Positions 17,349-28,543 are shown, counted from the first letter of the stretch. The stretch is DNA of 35,374 bases from Helicobacter vulpis (GCF_003660395.1 NZ_QXQT01000016.1:1-35374), one strand, 5' to 3'. The notes: generated by a model from the letters alone, not told the origin. Made by a program: numbers and translations.

Positions 17349-20147
17349 TTATAAGGGGCGCACTTGCACGCCCGATTCTAACGCATAAATCAAAACCCCC
17401 TGTACTTGGCAATCCGGATAAACGCGTTGCACGCTTTGTTGGTAAGCTAAGATTTGTTGGCGGTGCTTATTTTGATAGCTCTCTCCACTCTTGTAATCCA
17501 AAATGCATAAACGCGCCGATTCACCCACAAGCATGTCCATTCTGATCACATGCCGTCCTGTTTTAAAAGAGAGTTCCACAGCAATATCGCCATGCAATAG
17601 AGCTTGAAACGCGCCTGTGTGCTCCAGGGTTTCTAGGCGCGCTAAAACCCGATCTATGTCCACCCCCTGAAAGCCATAATGATACCCTAAATAGTCTTTT
17701 AAAGCGGGTCTATCAATCCCATAACCATAGTGTAATTCTAACGCCTTGTGCAACGCCTCCCCAAACCGCAACGCCTCACTAGAAAAATGCGAATCCTCTT
17801 GTGTTTGTTGCAAGTGATCGTCCTGCCTCCCAAAGGCGCGTTGGCGATCTAGCAAAGCGGGGGTATCCTCTAGCAGGGGTGTGTGCGGGGGAGTGGGGCT
17901 AGGCACGATTGTACCCTTTTCTAAGGGCTGGAGTTGCAGGGATTCAAAAGCACTTTTTTCTGTCTGCTGCACAAGGATCAAGCTGTGTTTGGCGCGCGTG
18001 CATGCCACATAGCGTACATGCTTTTCTTCGGCACTCTGACGCTCTTTAAAGGCTTGCAAAGCTTGCGCATAGTCCAAATCAAAGTGTTCACGCCCCTTTT
18101 GGCGATAAAAAGGTGTCAAAGAGCCCTTTTGATAAAGGGTGAAAAACTTAGAAGTGTCTGCCTTGCTCCCTCCCAAAGGCTCGACCACGAGCACATGCCC
18201 AAATTCCATGCCCTTAGATTTATGGATCGTCATCACTTTAATCCCCTGTGCGCTTTGGTGGCTAAAGCCCAAATCCTCTTTTTCTAACACCTCTATAAAG
18301 CGCGTAGGGTCATGGTGGGCTAGGGAGAGTTCTAAAAAATGGCGCGCTGGAGGGCTATAGAGCTGAAAATGGCGCATGAGCGCTAGAACAAACCCGCCTA
18401 AATTGGCGTTGAATGTGGGGGCATCTAGAGAGGCGTTCAAGGGCAGACCTAGCAATTTGAGCATACACGCGCGGTGGTAGGGTTTGTGTTCTTGGGGGGC
18501 TAAAGCGTGTTTGAGCGCGTGCATTAAAATCTTAGCCTCTCTTTGGGCTAATAGATGGGTGTCTGTCTCGCTGATAATGGGTACGCCCCGCAGGGCTGGG
18601 GTGGCTTCTTGGGCTTCTAGCAGATGATCTTTAATACAGATCGCATCTTGGTTTTTAAAGCAAAGAATGGTGATCTCTGAAGGGTCTACGCGCTTTTGCA
18701 ACAGCGCACACACTTCTTGAGTGAGGGTCTTTAAAAGATCCTCTTTGGGCGTTTGGCGCACTTTGACATAGCCTTCTTGGGCGTTTGGGCGCGCCTTTTG
18801 CGCGCTGTATTGATCCTTGAATGTTTTAGCAAAAGTGGTGTTGATAAAATCCAGTACGGCCCTATCGCTGCGATAATTGGTGTCTAGCTCATCGCTGGCA
18901 AATTCTGCGCATGCGCGCGTGAAAAGATCGCTATAACTCCCCCTAAAGCCATAAATGCTCTGCTTCACATCTCCTACAAAAAACACGCTCCGCTGGGCTA
19001 AATTCTGCCCCTTACCCGCTTTGATTTCATCAATCAGGGGTTTTAGAATTTGGTATTGCAACACGCTGGTGTCTTGAAACTCATCTACTAAGATATGGCT
19101 AATGCGGCTATCAAGTCTAAAATAGAAAAAATCTCTATCAAGCAGACTCCCCGCTAAAAGGGCATGCGCTTTGAGGGCAATGGCATTAAAATCCAATTGG
19201 GTAGGGCTGTGGGTATGGGCTTGATAAAGGCTTAGAAAACGATTCAAATCTTTAAACGCCAAAGACTCTTGAACTTGGTAATACAAGGCGATGTTCTCTT
19301 GCAAAGCTTGGAAATCAGGAGTTAAATCCTGCAGGGCATATTTTTTAAAGTAAAGGTAGGTTGCGCCCTCTATGATGGGTTTAAAAGATTTGAGGACTTC
19401 TTGGATAGAGGCACATTTAAGGGCATTTTGGGCGCGTGGGGTGCTCACCCGTTCTTTGATCTTGTCTTGGAGCGCGCGCGCTTGGTGTAGAATTTCTGCT
19501 TCAAGGGTGGCTATATCAGGGGTACTTAGGATTGTGGGAGGGATAACACTAATCCCGCTGTAATACAGCTCTAAAATCAAGCCCAACGCGTGAATGGCGT
19601 TAAAACTATCCCCAGTGTCCAAAATGCGCTGGCAAAAGCCCCGTAACGCGTGCATATCCCTAGCCTTGAGAGACAATAAAAAGCCTAGTAATTTGTCCTC
19701 CACGCTCAGATAACTCACCTTAAAGGACGCGCTCACTCCCACAAAGTAGCTAAACTTGCGCAAGACTTTTTGCAAAAACGCATCAATGGTCATGATTTGG
19801 GCATTGTCTTGCAAGAATTGCGCATAAACCCTAGGGACATGGTGGGCGATAGCGGGGGCTTCAAGGGCGTATTTTTGCGCCAACGCCTCCACAAGGGCGG
19901 CGTTTTTGTAAACCCCACCCCTTGGATCATTTTGAGCCATGCTATCAGCGCACAGATCTTCTAGGGCTTGGATGATGCGTTCTTGCATTTGCAAGGCTGC
20001 TTTATTGGTAAAAGTGAGCGCTAGGATTTCATGGGCGCGCGCGCCTTTCAATAACAACGCCACATAGCGCAACACCAGCGCAAAGGTCTTGCCGCTCCCA
20101 GCTGAGGCGCGCAACGCCAAATAGGCATTTTTACCAGCGGTGCCCAT
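17349..20147 (-). CDS. addA: RecB-like helicase-nuclease AddA
   Basis: AddA with AddB processes double-strand breaks for recombination. The product is 932 residues if it starts at ATG 20147 (MGTAGKNAYLALRASAGSGK). This start is chosen because it lies two bases after the eda stop with AAGGGA before it; the frame is open further up inside eda but with no better site. UvrD-type motifs: Walker A ASAGSGKTFAL, DEFQDTSVLQY, GDVKQSIYGFRGS, DTNYRSD, MTIHKSKGMEFGHV and VACTRAKHSLILV. The C-terminal RecB-family nuclease shows the DMLVGE and LDYKSGE residues. In H. pylori this gene (HP1553) also lies before nhaA, but here it follows edd-eda directly. Confidence 0.92.
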   Translation of the reverse strand: MGTAGKNAYLALRASAGSGKTFALVLRYVALLLKGARAHEILALTFTNKAALQMQERIIQALEDLCADSMAQNDPRGGVYKNAALVEALAQKYALEAPAIAHHVPRVYAQFLQDNAQIMTIDAFLQKVLRKFSYFVGVSASFKVSYLSVEDKLLGFLLSLKARDMHALRGFCQRILDTGDSFNAIHALGLILELYYSGISVIPPTILSTPDIATLEAEILHQARALQDKIKERVSTPRAQNALKCASIQEVLKSFKPIIEGATYLYFKKYALQDLTPDFQALQENIALYYQVQESLAFKDLNRFLSLYQAHTHSPTQLDFNAIALKAHALLAGSLLDRDFFYFRLDSRISHILVDEFQDTSVLQYQILKPLIDEIKAGKGQNLAQRSVFFVGDVKQSIYGFRGSYSDLFTRACAEFASDELDTNYRSDRAVLDFINTTFAKTFKDQYSAQKARPNAQEGYVKVRQTPKEDLLKTLTQEVCALLQKRVDPSEITILCFKNQDAICIKDHLLEAQEATPALRGVPIISETDTHLLAQREAKILMHALKHALAPQEHKPYHRACMLKLLGLPLNASLDAPTFNANLGGFVLALMRHFQLYSPPARHFLELSLAHHDPTRFIEVLEKEDLGFSHQSAQGIKVMTIHKSKGMEFGHVLVVEPLGGSKADTSKFFTLYQKGSLTPFYRQKGREHFDLDYAQALQAFKERQSAEEKHVRYVACTRAKHSLILVQQTEKSAFESLQLQPLEKGTIVPSPTPPHTPLLEDTPALLDRQRAFGRQDDHLQQTQEDSHFSSEALRFGEALHKALELHYGYGIDRPALKDYLGYHYGFQGVDIDRVLARLETLEHTGAFQALLHGDIAVELSFKTGRHVIRMDMLVGESARLCILDYKSGESYQNKHRQQILAYQQSVQRVYPDCQVQGVLIYALESGVQVRPL

Positions 20148-20149
20148 GC

Positions 20150-20785
20150 CTATCCCTTTTGCGCTTGCACTGCTTGTAAGCTCTTTTGAGCAATCTGAGT
20201 AATTTGATCCCATTGCCCCTTTGCCATCAAGTCTTGAGGGGTCAGCCACGATCCCCCCACACAGGCGACGTTCTCTAGGGCTAGATACGCGCCCATGTTC
20301 TCTAAGCTAATCCCCCCAGTGGGGCAGAATTGTACCCCCTTAAAGGGCGCGCTCAAGGATTTGAGCAATTTCACCCCCCCCACCGCCTCAGCCGGGAAGA
20401 GTTTGAGCGCGTCAAAGCCGTATTCTAAAGCCAACATCAATTCGCCCGCGCTTGCCACGCCCGGGATCAGGGGAATATCTATGCCTTGGGCTTCTTTGGC
20501 AAACTTGGCGTTGATCCCCGGGCTAATGGCAAAGCGCGCCCCGGCTTCTTTAGCTTGTTTGAGCATGGGGGCATTTAAAATCGTGCCCGCCCCCACAATC
20601 GCCTCGGGGACTTCTTTAGAAATCAAGGTGATCCCCTCTAGCGCGCCTGCTGTACGCAAGGTGATCTCTAAAATCTTAACCCCCCCTTTTAAAAGGGCAT
20701 GGGCTAGGGGCACGCCTTGTTTGGGGTCTTGCAAAGTGATTACAGGGATTAACGGGCCGGTGTTTAAAATCTCTTTAGCTTGCAT
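20150..20785 (-). CDS. eda: KDPG aldolase Eda
   Basis: Eda splits 2-keto-3-deoxy-6-phosphogluconate to pyruvate and glyceraldehyde-3-phosphate, the last Entner-Doudoroff step. The 211-residue protein carries the catalytic Glu region LEITLRTAGAL, the phosphate-site GAGTIL, the Schiff-base Lys in ALKLFPAEAVGG, and PTGGISLENMGAYL. The start is ATG 20785 because GAGGAG lies just upstream and overlaps the edd stop, coupling the two. A longer frame to 20821 would have no ribosome site. Confidence 0.96.
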   Translation of the reverse strand: MQAKEILNTGPLIPVITLQDPKQGVPLAHALLKGGVKILEITLRTAGALEGITLISKEVPEAIVGAGTILNAPMLKQAKEAGARFAISPGINAKFAKEAQGIDIPLIPGVASAGELMLALEYGFDALKLFPAEAVGGVKLLKSLSAPFKGVQFCPTGGISLENMGAYLALENVACVGGSWLTPQDLMAKGQWDQITQIAQKSLQAVQAQKG

Positions 20786-20795
20786 GGTGTTCTCC

Positions 20796-22586
20796 TCAAT
20801 GTCCAAAACTGGTTGCCCCATTCTCTGCGCTGGTGGCTAAACTCCTAAAACCGGCAAAGAGTTCGCGCCCACTGCCCACATGGACGCGCTGTATCAGATC
20901 AGACTCTCTAGCCTCCCATTCTCTAGGTTCTACAAGCGCTTCTAACACCCCCTCTTGTGCGTCTAAAAGCACCTCATCGCCCTCTTGCACGCGTGCGATC
21001 GCCCCGCCTAGCAACGCCTCCGGGCTGATGTGGATGGCAGCGGGCACTTTGCCTGAAGCCCCGCTCATACGCCCATCGGTGAGCAAAGCCACTTGAAAGC
21101 CTTGATCTTGCAGAGTGCCTAAAATGGGGGTGAGTTTGTGCAACTCGGGCATGCCATTAGCCCGGGGACCCTGATAGGGCAAGACCGCGACAAAGTCGCG
21201 ATTCAAATCCCCTTGCTCAAAACGATCTATAAATTCTTGTTGGGAGTGAAAGACTAAAGCGGGGGCTTGGATTTTTTGGTGTGCTGGAGCGACTGCGGAG
21301 ATTTTGATCACCGCGCGCCCCAAATTGCCCTTTAAAGTTCTAAGCCCCCCGTCTGCACTAAAGGGTTCTTTTACAGGGCGCACGATATTGGTATCCAAAC
21401 TCTCTAATACGCCCTCTTTGTAGGTGAGCTCACCCTCAAGCAAATAGGGGTTTTTGGTGTAGGCTTCCAGCCCAACTCCCATGATGGTCTGGCAATCCTC
21501 ATGCAAAAGCCCGGCTTTTAGCAATTCACGCACCACGAACGCTAGCCCCCCTGCTGCTTCAAATTGATTTACATCGGCTTTGCCATTAGGATAGACGCGC
21601 GCCAGTAAGGGGGTGATCTGTGAGATCGCATCAAAATCATCCCAATTAATGATAATCCCCGCGGCTTTGGCGATGGCTACAAGGTGGATCGTGTGGTTGG
21701 TTGAACCCCCGGTTGCCATCAAACCCACCATCGCGTTGACAATATTCTTTTCAGAGAGCAACACCCCGATAGGTTGCACCTCTTTAGTCGCCATGTGTGT
21801 AGCGGCTGCTTTAACTAGCGCGTGCCTTAGGGAGGTGTTGGGGTGAATAAAGGCTGAATTGGGCAGGTGTAAACCCATTAACTCCACCATCATTTGGTTA
21901 GAGTTTGCCGTGCCATAAAAGGTACAAGTGCCCACAGAATGGTAAGACTGCATTTCGCTCTCCAAAAGCGCGTCCCTAGAAATCTTGCCCTGTGCAAACA
22001 GCTCCCTAGTTTTAGATTTTTGCGCGTTAGAAATCCCGCTAGTCATAGGACCTGAGGGCACAAAAATACTGGGCAAATGCCCAAAACTCAGCGCCCCTAT
22101 CAATAACCCGGGCACGATCTTATCACACACGCCTAAATAAAACGCCCCATCAAAGACATTATGAGAAAGCGCGACCGCGCTGCTCATCGCGATCACATCG
22201 CGCGAAAACAAACTAAGCTCCATACCCTCATAGCCCTGTGTGATCCCATCACACATCGCTGGCACTCCCCCGGCAAATTGCGCGCTCAAACCATGTTTAG
22301 CCAGCTCTTCTTTGATCCAATCCGGGTAAGTTTTAAAAGGCTGGTGGGCAGAGAGCATGTCATTGTAAGCTGAGACAATGGCAAAATTGCGCCTTTTGGT
22401 GTCCTTGATTGTCTCTTTGAGATGATCGGGCAGGCTGGCATAGGTGTGGGCTAAATTGGCACAACCCAAGTCCTTACGGGCGATCTTGCCCCGATGCGCG
22501 GCGATGCGCTCTAGGTAAGCTTGGCGGGTGGGTTGGCTGCGTTCTATGATAATTTTTGTAACATGTTCTAGGGCTTTTAGTGCCAT
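20796..22586 (-). CDS. edd: 6-phosphogluconate dehydratase Edd
   Basis: Edd dehydrates 6-phosphogluconate to KDPG. The 596-residue IlvD/Edd-family protein shows the iron-sulfur cysteines in [23 protein letters not shown] and [15 protein letters not shown], the [17 protein letters not shown] segment and [22 protein letters not shown] 22586 is preferred over TTG 22592 because AAGGA lies seven bases upstream. It is first in edd-eda(-addA) and reads away from zwf, so both arms of the pathway probably share control in the gap between them. Confidence 0.96.
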   Translation of the reverse strand: MALKALEHVTKIIIERSQPTRQAYLERIAAHRGKIARKDLGCANLAHTYASLPDHLKETIKDTKRRNFAIVSAYNDMLSAHQPFKTYPDWIKEELAKHGLSAQFAGGVPAMCDGITQGYEGMELSLFSRDVIAMSSAVALSHNVFDGAFYLGVCDKIVPGLLIGALSFGHLPSIFVPSGPMTSGISNAQKSKTRELFAQGKISRDALLESEMQSYHSVGTCTFYGTANSNQMMVELMGLHLPNSAFIHPNTSLRHALVKAAATHMATKEVQPIGVLLSEKNIVNAMVGLMATGGSTNHTIHLVAIAKAAGIIINWDDFDAISQITPLLARVYPNGKADVNQFEAAGGLAFVVRELLKAGLLHEDCQTIMGVGLEAYTKNPYLLEGELTYKEGVLESLDTNIVRPVKEPFSADGGLRTLKGNLGRAVIKISAVAPAHQKIQAPALVFHSQQEFIDRFEQGDLNRDFVAVLPYQGPRANGMPELHKLTPILGTLQDQGFQVALLTDGRMSGASGKVPAAIHISPEALLGGAIARVQEGDEVLLDAQEGVLEALVEPREWEARESDLIQRVHVGSGRELFAGFRSLATSAENGATSFGH

Positions 22587-22665
22587 GGGCAATCCTTATA
22601 TGTGTAGTGTGTGTCTAAAGTATGCTATCTTTTTGGTAAAAGTATCCTATACATAAAGGATTTAG
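22587..22665. promoter_or_regulatory. Divergent edd / zwf control region
   Basis: This 79-base gap separates edd (leftward) from zwf (rightward). It is A+T-rich with several -10-like words: TATGCT at 22621-22626 and TATACA at 22648-22653 on the plus strand, and TATAAG (22601-22596) close to the edd start on the minus strand. The last two are too close to the start codons to be preferred. AAAGGA at 22655-22660 is the zwf ribosome site. No clear operator palindrome was found, and the exact promoters cannot be fixed by eye. Confidence 0.45.
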
Positions 22666-23997
22666 ATGCGCGAAGGCCGTTTTATTTTGCTGGGCGCAAC
22701 GGGGGATTTGGCTTTACGCAAGATCTTCCCCGCCCTGTATAGGGCTTATCAAGATCAACGACTGACCCCCAGTATCTTAGCTACGAGTCGTTCGCGCCTC
22801 AGCCAAGCGGAGTTTTTACAAATCTTAGACACCAAGTCAAAACCTCATCTAAAAAATCTTGATTTGACATTATGGGAAAGTTTTACCCAACACATTGAGT
22901 ATGTGGCGATGGACTTGACCCAAGCGCAGGATTTCAGGGTGCTTACAGCCCGCCCCCTCCACCCTAACACGATCATCTATTTCTCCATCGCTCCGGAGTT
23001 TTTTGCCACCACTTGCGCGCACTTAGCCCAAGTGGGGCTGAATGCCCCCCAAGTGAAGATCGTGCTAGAAAAGCCCCTAGGGGTGGACCTGCACTCCGCG
23101 CGCGCCATCCACAAGAGCATCGCCCAGCACTACCAAGAAAACCAAATTTATCGCATCGATCACTATTTGGGCAAACAGAGCGTACAAAATCTCTTGCATC
23201 TGCGCGCCTCTAACCCACTCTTGCAAACCCTTTTGCATAGAGATCATGTCGATCATGTCCAAGTGAGCGTGTGCGAAACTTTGGGGGTGGAGAGTCGGGG
23301 GGGCTTTTACGATCCTATGGGGGCGTTGCGCGACATGCTCCAAAACCACATGCTCCAAATGCTCACCTTGCTCACCATGCCCTTGCCCTCAAACCTAAAT
23401 GCCTCCTCTATCCGTCAGGCTAAACTCTCTTTACTCCAAAGCCTCAAACCCCTAGAGAATAAAAACTTGGCTAGTCAGGTCATCCGTGCCCAATACAGCG
23501 CAGATGGCGCGCTTGCAGGCTATCGTCAAGAACCCCATGTCAATCCTAACAGCCAAACCGAAACCTTTGTCGCGCTCAAATTAGAGATCGATCGCCCTGA
23601 GTGGGCGGGCGTGCCCTTTTACTTGCGCACGGGCAAGCGCATGGGGAGTTCTTTTGTGGAGGTGGTGGTTAGCTTTAAGGGGGGTGCTCCCCTTGTCTTT
23701 AGGATACAGCCCAACCCCGCCATTTCTCTAAATCTGCATGCCAACACCCCCCTTGTGTTGCAAAGCACGCTAGAGAGTGGCATGGACGCTTACCAACGCC
23801 TCATCTTAGACGCGTTTGACTCCAATCAGAGCGCGTTCAACCACCAAGACGAATTAGAAGCCGCTTGGGTGTGGCTCGATCCCATCTTGCAAGCATGGCA
23901 GGCAGACCAAACCCCCTTGTATTTCTACCCAGCGGGGAGTTTTGGACCACAAGAAGCCTTTGAACTTTTAGAAAAAGAGGGGCGTGCGTGGTTTTGA
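22666..23997 (+). CDS. zwf: Glucose-6-phosphate dehydrogenase
   Basis: Zwf oxidises glucose-6-phosphate to 6-phosphogluconolactone with reduction of NAD(P)+. The 443-residue protein has the Rossmann fingerprint LLGATGDLALRKIFPALY (about 7-24), the EKPLGVDL strand end, and the substrate-site signature RIDHYLGKQSVQNLL with His166. Its C-terminal domain includes PFYLRTGKRM. It starts at ATG 22666 with AAAGGA five bases before. The end overlaps pgl by 10 bases. Confidence 0.97.
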   Translation: MREGRFILLGATGDLALRKIFPALYRAYQDQRLTPSILATSRSRLSQAEFLQILDTKSKPHLKNLDLTLWESFTQHIEYVAMDLTQAQDFRVLTARPLHPNTIIYFSIAPEFFATTCAHLAQVGLNAPQVKIVLEKPLGVDLHSARAIHKSIAQHYQENQIYRIDHYLGKQSVQNLLHLRASNPLLQTLLHRDHVDHVQVSVCETLGVESRGGFYDPMGALRDMLQNHMLQMLTLLTMPLPSNLNASSIRQAKLSLLQSLKPLENKNLASQVIRAQYSADGALAGYRQEPHVNPNSQTETFVALKLEIDRPEWAGVPFYLRTGKRMGSSFVEVVVSFKGGAPLVFRIQPNPAISLNLHANTPLVLQSTLESGMDAYQRLILDAFDSNQSAFNHQDELEAAWVWLDPILQAWQADQTPLYFYPAGSFGPQEAFELLEKEGRAWF

Positions 23998-24698
23998 ATT
24001 TTTTTGAACTTGCCAATAAGGGCACTCCTCAAGGATACCTAGAGGATTTTGGATGCCATGCTAGCGCATTCATAAATGATCTAGATCATCGCCATGCCAG
24101 AGAGCATCACCAAATCCATATCGCCTTTTCAGGGGGCAAAAGCCCGATCCCCTTTTTAGAGTATATGGCAGGATTTAAGCGGTGGGATAGCTACACACTG
24201 AGTTTAGTAGATGATCGCATTGTCCCCCCCGATCACGAAGATAGCAACGCGTCTTTGATCCATAGACATTTTTTAGACAAGGTGCGCTCTAAATTTAACA
24301 TTGAAGTGCCCTTTAGCCCCTTGGTAACAGATGCTAGCCTACCCCCTGAGATGATCTTAGCAAAAGCCCTAGAGAATTATCAACAACCCGATTTAGCGCT
24401 GCTTGGCATGGGCTTGGATGGACACACCGCCTCGCTGTTCCCCGATGCCCCTGAATACGAGCACGCCCTAAGCACCACAGATCCCCTTGTGCTCACCACG
24501 CCTAAGAGTGCCCCCCACAAACGCATTAGCATGAGTTTGCACGCCCTGCAGAGTTGCCAAGAAACTTGGTTGCTCATCTCTGGGGAGGAGAAGCGCAGGG
24601 TTTTTGAGGAGGCTGCTAAGGGGATCAACCCCAAACTTCCCATTTCTTTTATTCTACATTCTAAAAAGGTACTCTGTAATGTCTTCTACACTCAATAA
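23988..24698 (+). CDS. pgl: 6-phosphogluconolactonase (DevB type)
   Basis: Pgl hydrolyses 6-phosphogluconolactone to 6-phosphogluconate, linking Zwf to Edd. The 236-residue protein carries [16 protein letters not shown], the [18 protein letters not shown] segment and the family motif [19 protein letters not shown]. The GTG at 23988 is taken as the start, with GAGGGG upstream inside the end of zwf; TTG 23994 is an alternative. The end overlaps glk by 20 bases. Confidence 0.93.
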   Translation: MVLNFFELANKGTPQGYLEDFGCHASAFINDLDHRHAREHHQIHIAFSGGKSPIPFLEYMAGFKRWDSYTLSLVDDRIVPPDHEDSNASLIHRHFLDKVRSKFNIEVPFSPLVTDASLPPEMILAKALENYQQPDLALLGMGLDGHTASLFPDAPEYEHALSTTDPLVLTTPKSAPHKRISMSLHALQSCQETWLLISGEEKRRVFEEAAKGINPKLPISFILHSKKVLCNVFYTQ

Positions 24699-25665
24699 AA
24701 CTTACCCCCGCCTGCTTGCCGACATTGGAGGCACAAACGCGCGTTTCAGCTTAGAGGTCGCTCCTGAACGTTTGGAGCATACGGAAGTCTTCCCCTGCCA
24801 AGAGTATAACACTGTAGTGGATGCGATCAAGGCCTATTTAGCCAAGACCAATAACCCCCCCGTCAAACACGCTGCCATCGCCATTGCTAACCCGGTGGTG
24901 GGCGATTGGGTGCAAATGACTAACCATCATTGGGCGTTTTCCATTGAAACCACCCGCCAAGCCCTGAAATTTGATGTATTAATTCTCATCAACGACTTCA
25001 CCGCCCAGGCCTACGCCCTCTCCAAGCTCAACGCTGAAGAATTATTGCAAGTGGGAGGGAGCGCGTGTGAGTTGCACGCACCCAAATTGGTGCTAGGTCC
25101 AGGCACAGGGCTAGGGGTGAGCGCGCTCATTCCTTGTTGTGATGGCTCTTACACAGCCTTAGCCGGAGAGGGAGGGCATGTGAGCTTTGCGCCCTTTGAT
25201 GATACCGAGATTATGATTTGGCACTACGCGCGCAAGAAGTACGGGCATGTTTCTGCTGAACGCTTTTTGAGCGGGGCGGGGTTAGTGCTCATCCATGCGG
25301 CTTTAGCCGACAGAGAGGGAATTGGTTCTATCCAGATGACCCCTGAGCTCATTAGCCAACAGGCTTTAAGTGGTAAGTCTCCCCTATGCCGTTTGACTTT
25401 AGACATTTTTTGTACCATCTTAGGTACGGTGGCTTCTAACATGGCTTTGATCTTGGGAGCACGCGGAGGGGTGTATCTCTCTGGGGGGATTATCCCGCGC
25501 TTTATTGATTATTTTAAGACTTCCCCTTTCCGCCTGCGCTTTGAGAACAAGGGGCGTTTTGCTGCCTACTTGGCCGCCATTCCTGTTTATGTGGTGCTCT
25601 CTGAATATCCGGGTTTAAAGGGTGTGGCTGTGGCGCTAAACAACCATCTCAAGGCGCATCTATGA
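24679..25665 (+). CDS. glk: Glucokinase
   Basis: Glk phosphorylates glucose with ATP. The 328-residue ROK-unrelated, E. coli Glk-type protein has the phosphate-1 motif [15 protein letters not shown], the catalytic Asp region [28 protein letters not shown] and [15 protein letters not shown]-terminal [13 protein letters not shown] follows. ATG 24679 is chosen because AAGG precedes it and the product then starts at normal distance from the ATP motif; a longer frame lies wholly in pgl. The stop overlaps the pgi start as ATGA. Confidence 0.95.
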   Translation: MSSTLNKTYPRLLADIGGTNARFSLEVAPERLEHTEVFPCQEYNTVVDAIKAYLAKTNNPPVKHAAIAIANPVVGDWVQMTNHHWAFSIETTRQALKFDVLILINDFTAQAYALSKLNAEELLQVGGSACELHAPKLVLGPGTGLGVSALIPCCDGSYTALAGEGGHVSFAPFDDTEIMIWHYARKKYGHVSAERFLSGAGLVLIHAALADREGIGSIQMTPELISQQALSGKSPLCRLTLDIFCTILGTVASNMALILGARGGVYLSGGIIPRFIDYFKTSPFRLRFENKGRFAAYLAAIPVYVVLSEYPGLKGVAVALNNHLKAHL

Positions 25666-27320
25666 GTTTAACGACTCTGCACGCATTTAAGGCCTTAGAA
25701 ACACATTTTCAAGATTTGAAACACGCGCACATGAAGGACATGTTCGCGCGCGATCCACAACGCGCCACGCGCTATTTTCTCAAAGTGGGGGATTTGTCTT
25801 TAGATTATTCCAAGAATCGTATTGATGATGAAACCTTGAAGCTTCTCAGAGACTTGGCCGAAGAATGCGCCTTGAAGCGCAAGATTGAAGCCATGTTTTC
25901 TGGAGAAAAGATCAACACCACAGAGGGGCGCGCGGTGTTGCATACGGCTTTGCGCAAGCAAACCCAAGAACCTGTTATGCTAGATGGGCAAGATGTGATG
26001 CCCAAGGTGCGCGAGGTGCTCGCGCGCATGGCAGATTTTAGCGATGCCTTGCGCTGTGGGCGTTGGTTAGGTTATACCAATCAAATTATTACAGATGTGG
26101 TGAATATTGGCATCGGGGGCTCGGATTTGGGCGCGTTGATGGTGTGCAAGGCTTTAAAGCGCTACGCCCACCCGCGCTTAAATATGTACTTTGTTTCCAA
26201 TGTGGATGGGATTCAAATCCAAAGCGTGCTAGATAAAATCCACCCAGAAACCACGCTCTTTATTGTCGCTTCTAAGACTTTTTCTACCCAAGAAACCTTG
26301 ACTAACGCGTTGAGCGCGCGCGCGTGGTTTTTAGCCCATGCCCATGATGAAACCCACATCGCCAAACACTTCGTAGCGCTCTCCACCAATAAGCAGGCCG
26401 TGCAAGCTTTTGGGATTGACACAAATAACATGTTTGAGTTTTGGAACTGGGTGGGGGGGCGTTATAGTTTGTGGTCGGCGATCGGGCTTTCTATCATGAT
26501 CTACTTGGGCAAAGAGAATTTTTACGCGCTTTTGCAAGGGGCTTTTGAGATGGATCAGCATTTTAAAAACGCGCCCTTTGAGCATAACATGCCCGTGATC
26601 TTGGCTTTACTAGGGATTTGGTATGTGAATTTCTTTGATGCGGGCAGCCACTTGATCGCCCCTTATGATCAATATTTGCGCTATTTTCCTAGATTTATCC
26701 AACAACTAGACATGGAAAGCAATGGCAAGCGCACCACTTTAGGGGGGGAAGTGGTGGATTACGACACCGGGCCCATCATCTGGGGGGATATTGGGATCAA
26801 CTCCCAACACGCCTTTTTTCAACTGCTCCATCAGGGCACGCATTTAACCCCCATTGATTTTATCGCCTCTTTGAGCAAGGAGGGCAATTTGCCCGGCCAC
26901 CATGAGATTTTACTCAGCAATGTCTTTGCCCAAGCAGAGGCGTTTATGAAGGGCAAGGATTATAAAGAGGCCTATACCCAACTTCTAGAAAAGGGCATGC
27001 CCGATACGCAAGCGCGCGCGCTCGCCCCTCACCGCGTGTTCTCGGGCAACCGCCCTAGCAATATGCTCTTGCTCGATGCGATCACGCCCAAGAGTATTGG
27101 GAGTTTGGTCGCGCTTTATGAACATAAAATTTTCGTGCAGGGGGCTATTTGGGACATCAATAGTTTTGATCAATGGGGCGTGGAATTGGGCAAGGAATTG
27201 GCTAAAGATATTCTAACCCAATTGCGCGAGGGGAGCGCGCAAAACCCCCATGATAGCTCCACACAACACTTAATCAATCTTTATAAAACCTACAACAAAG
27301 GAGTTTTGCATGCAGACTAA
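25662..27320 (+). CDS. pgi: Glucose-6-phosphate isomerase
   Basis: Pgi interconverts glucose-6-phosphate and fructose-6-phosphate. The 552-residue protein shows [19 protein letters not shown], the SKTFSTQET phosphate-binding segment, [14 protein letters not shown], and [14 protein letters not shown] with the catalytic Glu, then [10 protein letters not shown] and the C-terminal signature [11 protein letters not shown]. It overlaps glk by 4 bases and gluP by 11. In H. pylori as I recall it, pgi is not in this operon, so its inclusion here makes the glucose cluster more complete. Confidence 0.97.
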   Translation: MSLTTLHAFKALETHFQDLKHAHMKDMFARDPQRATRYFLKVGDLSLDYSKNRIDDETLKLLRDLAEECALKRKIEAMFSGEKINTTEGRAVLHTALRKQTQEPVMLDGQDVMPKVREVLARMADFSDALRCGRWLGYTNQIITDVVNIGIGGSDLGALMVCKALKRYAHPRLNMYFVSNVDGIQIQSVLDKIHPETTLFIVASKTFSTQETLTNALSARAWFLAHAHDETHIAKHFVALSTNKQAVQAFGIDTNNMFEFWNWVGGRYSLWSAIGLSIMIYLGKENFYALLQGAFEMDQHFKNAPFEHNMPVILALLGIWYVNFFDAGSHLIAPYDQYLRYFPRFIQQLDMESNGKRTTLGGEVVDYDTGPIIWGDIGINSQHAFFQLLHQGTHLTPIDFIASLSKEGNLPGHHEILLSNVFAQAEAFMKGKDYKEAYTQLLEKGMPDTQARALAPHRVFSGNRPSNMLLLDAITPKSIGSLVALYEHKIFVQGAIWDINSFDQWGVELGKELAKDILTQLREGSAQNPHDSSTQHLINLYKTYNKGVLHAD

Positions 27321-28527
27321 GAGTAATACTTTTGCCCTGGCCAGCCTGACCGCGCTGTTTTTCATTATGGGCTTCATCACGGTGCTTAACGATGTACTGA
27401 TTCCCCATCTGAAGAAGATCTTTGAGTTGAGCCATTTTGAGGCAGCGTTGGTGCAGTTTTGTTTCTTTGGGGCCTATTTTATCACGGGCGGGCCCTTTGG
27501 GAAATTGTTAGAAAAAATTGGCTATCCTGCTGGGGTAGTGGGGGGCTTTTTGCTCACTGCCTTGGGCTGTATCCTCTTTTACCCGGCCGCTTCTACGGCT
27601 TCTTACCCCATCTTTTTAGGCGCGCTCTTTATTTTGGCCAGTGGGGTCGTGCTTTTGCAGACGGCGGGCAACCCCTTTGTAACTCTATTGGCCCCAGGCA
27701 AAGAAGCCACCGCGCTCACTCTCGTGCAAGCCTTCAACTCCCTAGGTACCACTGTAGGGCCGCACTTTGGAGCGCTTTTAATTATTTCTGGCACGGCTGA
27801 AGTGGTGGACAAAGCCAAAGAAGCCCAATCGGTGCAAATCCCCTACTTGATCATTGCCGGGGTGGCAATTTTGTTAGCGGTGGTGTTCTACTTGTTGAAA
27901 TTACCCGATGTACGCGAACGTGCGGAACAAATTAGTGAAGAAAATCATGATGGTAAGCAGAGTATGTTTGAATACCCCCATCTAGTGCTAGGGGCATTGG
28001 CGATCTTTTTTTATGTGGGCGCGGAAGTCTCCATCGGGAGTTTCTTAATCAACACGATGGAAAAAGTGTCAAACTTGGATGCCAAAACCGCCACCCAATA
28101 CATCAGCTACTACTGGGGTGGAGCGATGGTGGGGCGCTTCATTGGAAGCGCTATCATGGCCAAGATCGCGCCCAATAGGTGTTTGGCTTTCAATGCGATC
28201 ATGAATGTGATCTTGTTGGTGCTAGCCATTGTCTTGGACAACCACACTACAACCTATCTCTTGCTAGCAATCGGGTTTTTTAATTCCATCATGTTCCCCA
28301 CTATCTTCTCTCTAGCAACCAAGAGTTTGGGCAAATTCACTAGCCAAGCTTCTGGACTCATCTGTATCGCCATTGTGGGCGGGGCACTCGTCCCTCCTGT
28401 GCAAGGGCTTGTTGCCGATTACATGGGACTTATCATCTCCTATCTCGTGCCCATGGTCTGCTACTTCTACATCATCTTCTTTGCCCTTCAAGGCTACAAG
28501 GTCGTAACAGACAAAGAGCACCTCTAG
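27310..28527 (+). CDS. gluP: Sugar:cation symporter of the FucP/GluP family (glucose/galactose)
   Basis: This is a 405-residue major facilitator protein with about twelve membrane helices. The start [20 protein letters not shown] and the [15 protein letters not shown] segment are typical of the FucP/GluP family. H. pylori GluP (HP1174) imports glucose and galactose with Na+. The ATG at 27310 overlaps the end of pgi, with AAAGGAG upstream, so uptake and phosphorylation genes should be co-expressed. It ends 16 bases from the converging ligA stop; the gap has a G7 run but no obvious terminator hairpin. Confidence 0.92.
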   Translation: MQTKSNTFALASLTALFFIMGFITVLNDVLIPHLKKIFELSHFEAALVQFCFFGAYFITGGPFGKLLEKIGYPAGVVGGFLLTALGCILFYPAASTASYPIFLGALFILASGVVLLQTAGNPFVTLLAPGKEATALTLVQAFNSLGTTVGPHFGALLIISGTAEVVDKAKEAQSVQIPYLIIAGVAILLAVVFYLLKLPDVRERAEQISEENHDGKQSMFEYPHLVLGALAIFFYVGAEVSIGSFLINTMEKVSNLDAKTATQYISYYWGGAMVGRFIGSAIMAKIAPNRCLAFNAIMNVILLVLAIVLDNHTTTYLLLAIGFFNSIMFPTIFSLATKSLGKFTSQASGLICIAIVGGALVPPVQGLVADYMGLIISYLVPMVCYFYIIFFALQGYKVVTDKEHL

Positions 28528-28543
28528 GTTAAAAAAGGGGGGG

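Noticed and set aside
20148-20249. Longer addA reading frame extending into eda
   Set aside because: The extension lies wholly in eda in another frame, has no ribosome site, and the ATG at 20147 gives the normal distance to the Walker A motif.
24604-24678. Upstream extension of glk
   Set aside because: It is a frame running over the end of pgl; the ATG at 24679 has a ribosome site and gives the normal family length.
28528-28543. G7 run between gluP and ligA as a transcription terminator
   Set aside because: No stem can be formed around it; the run alone is common in this genome.
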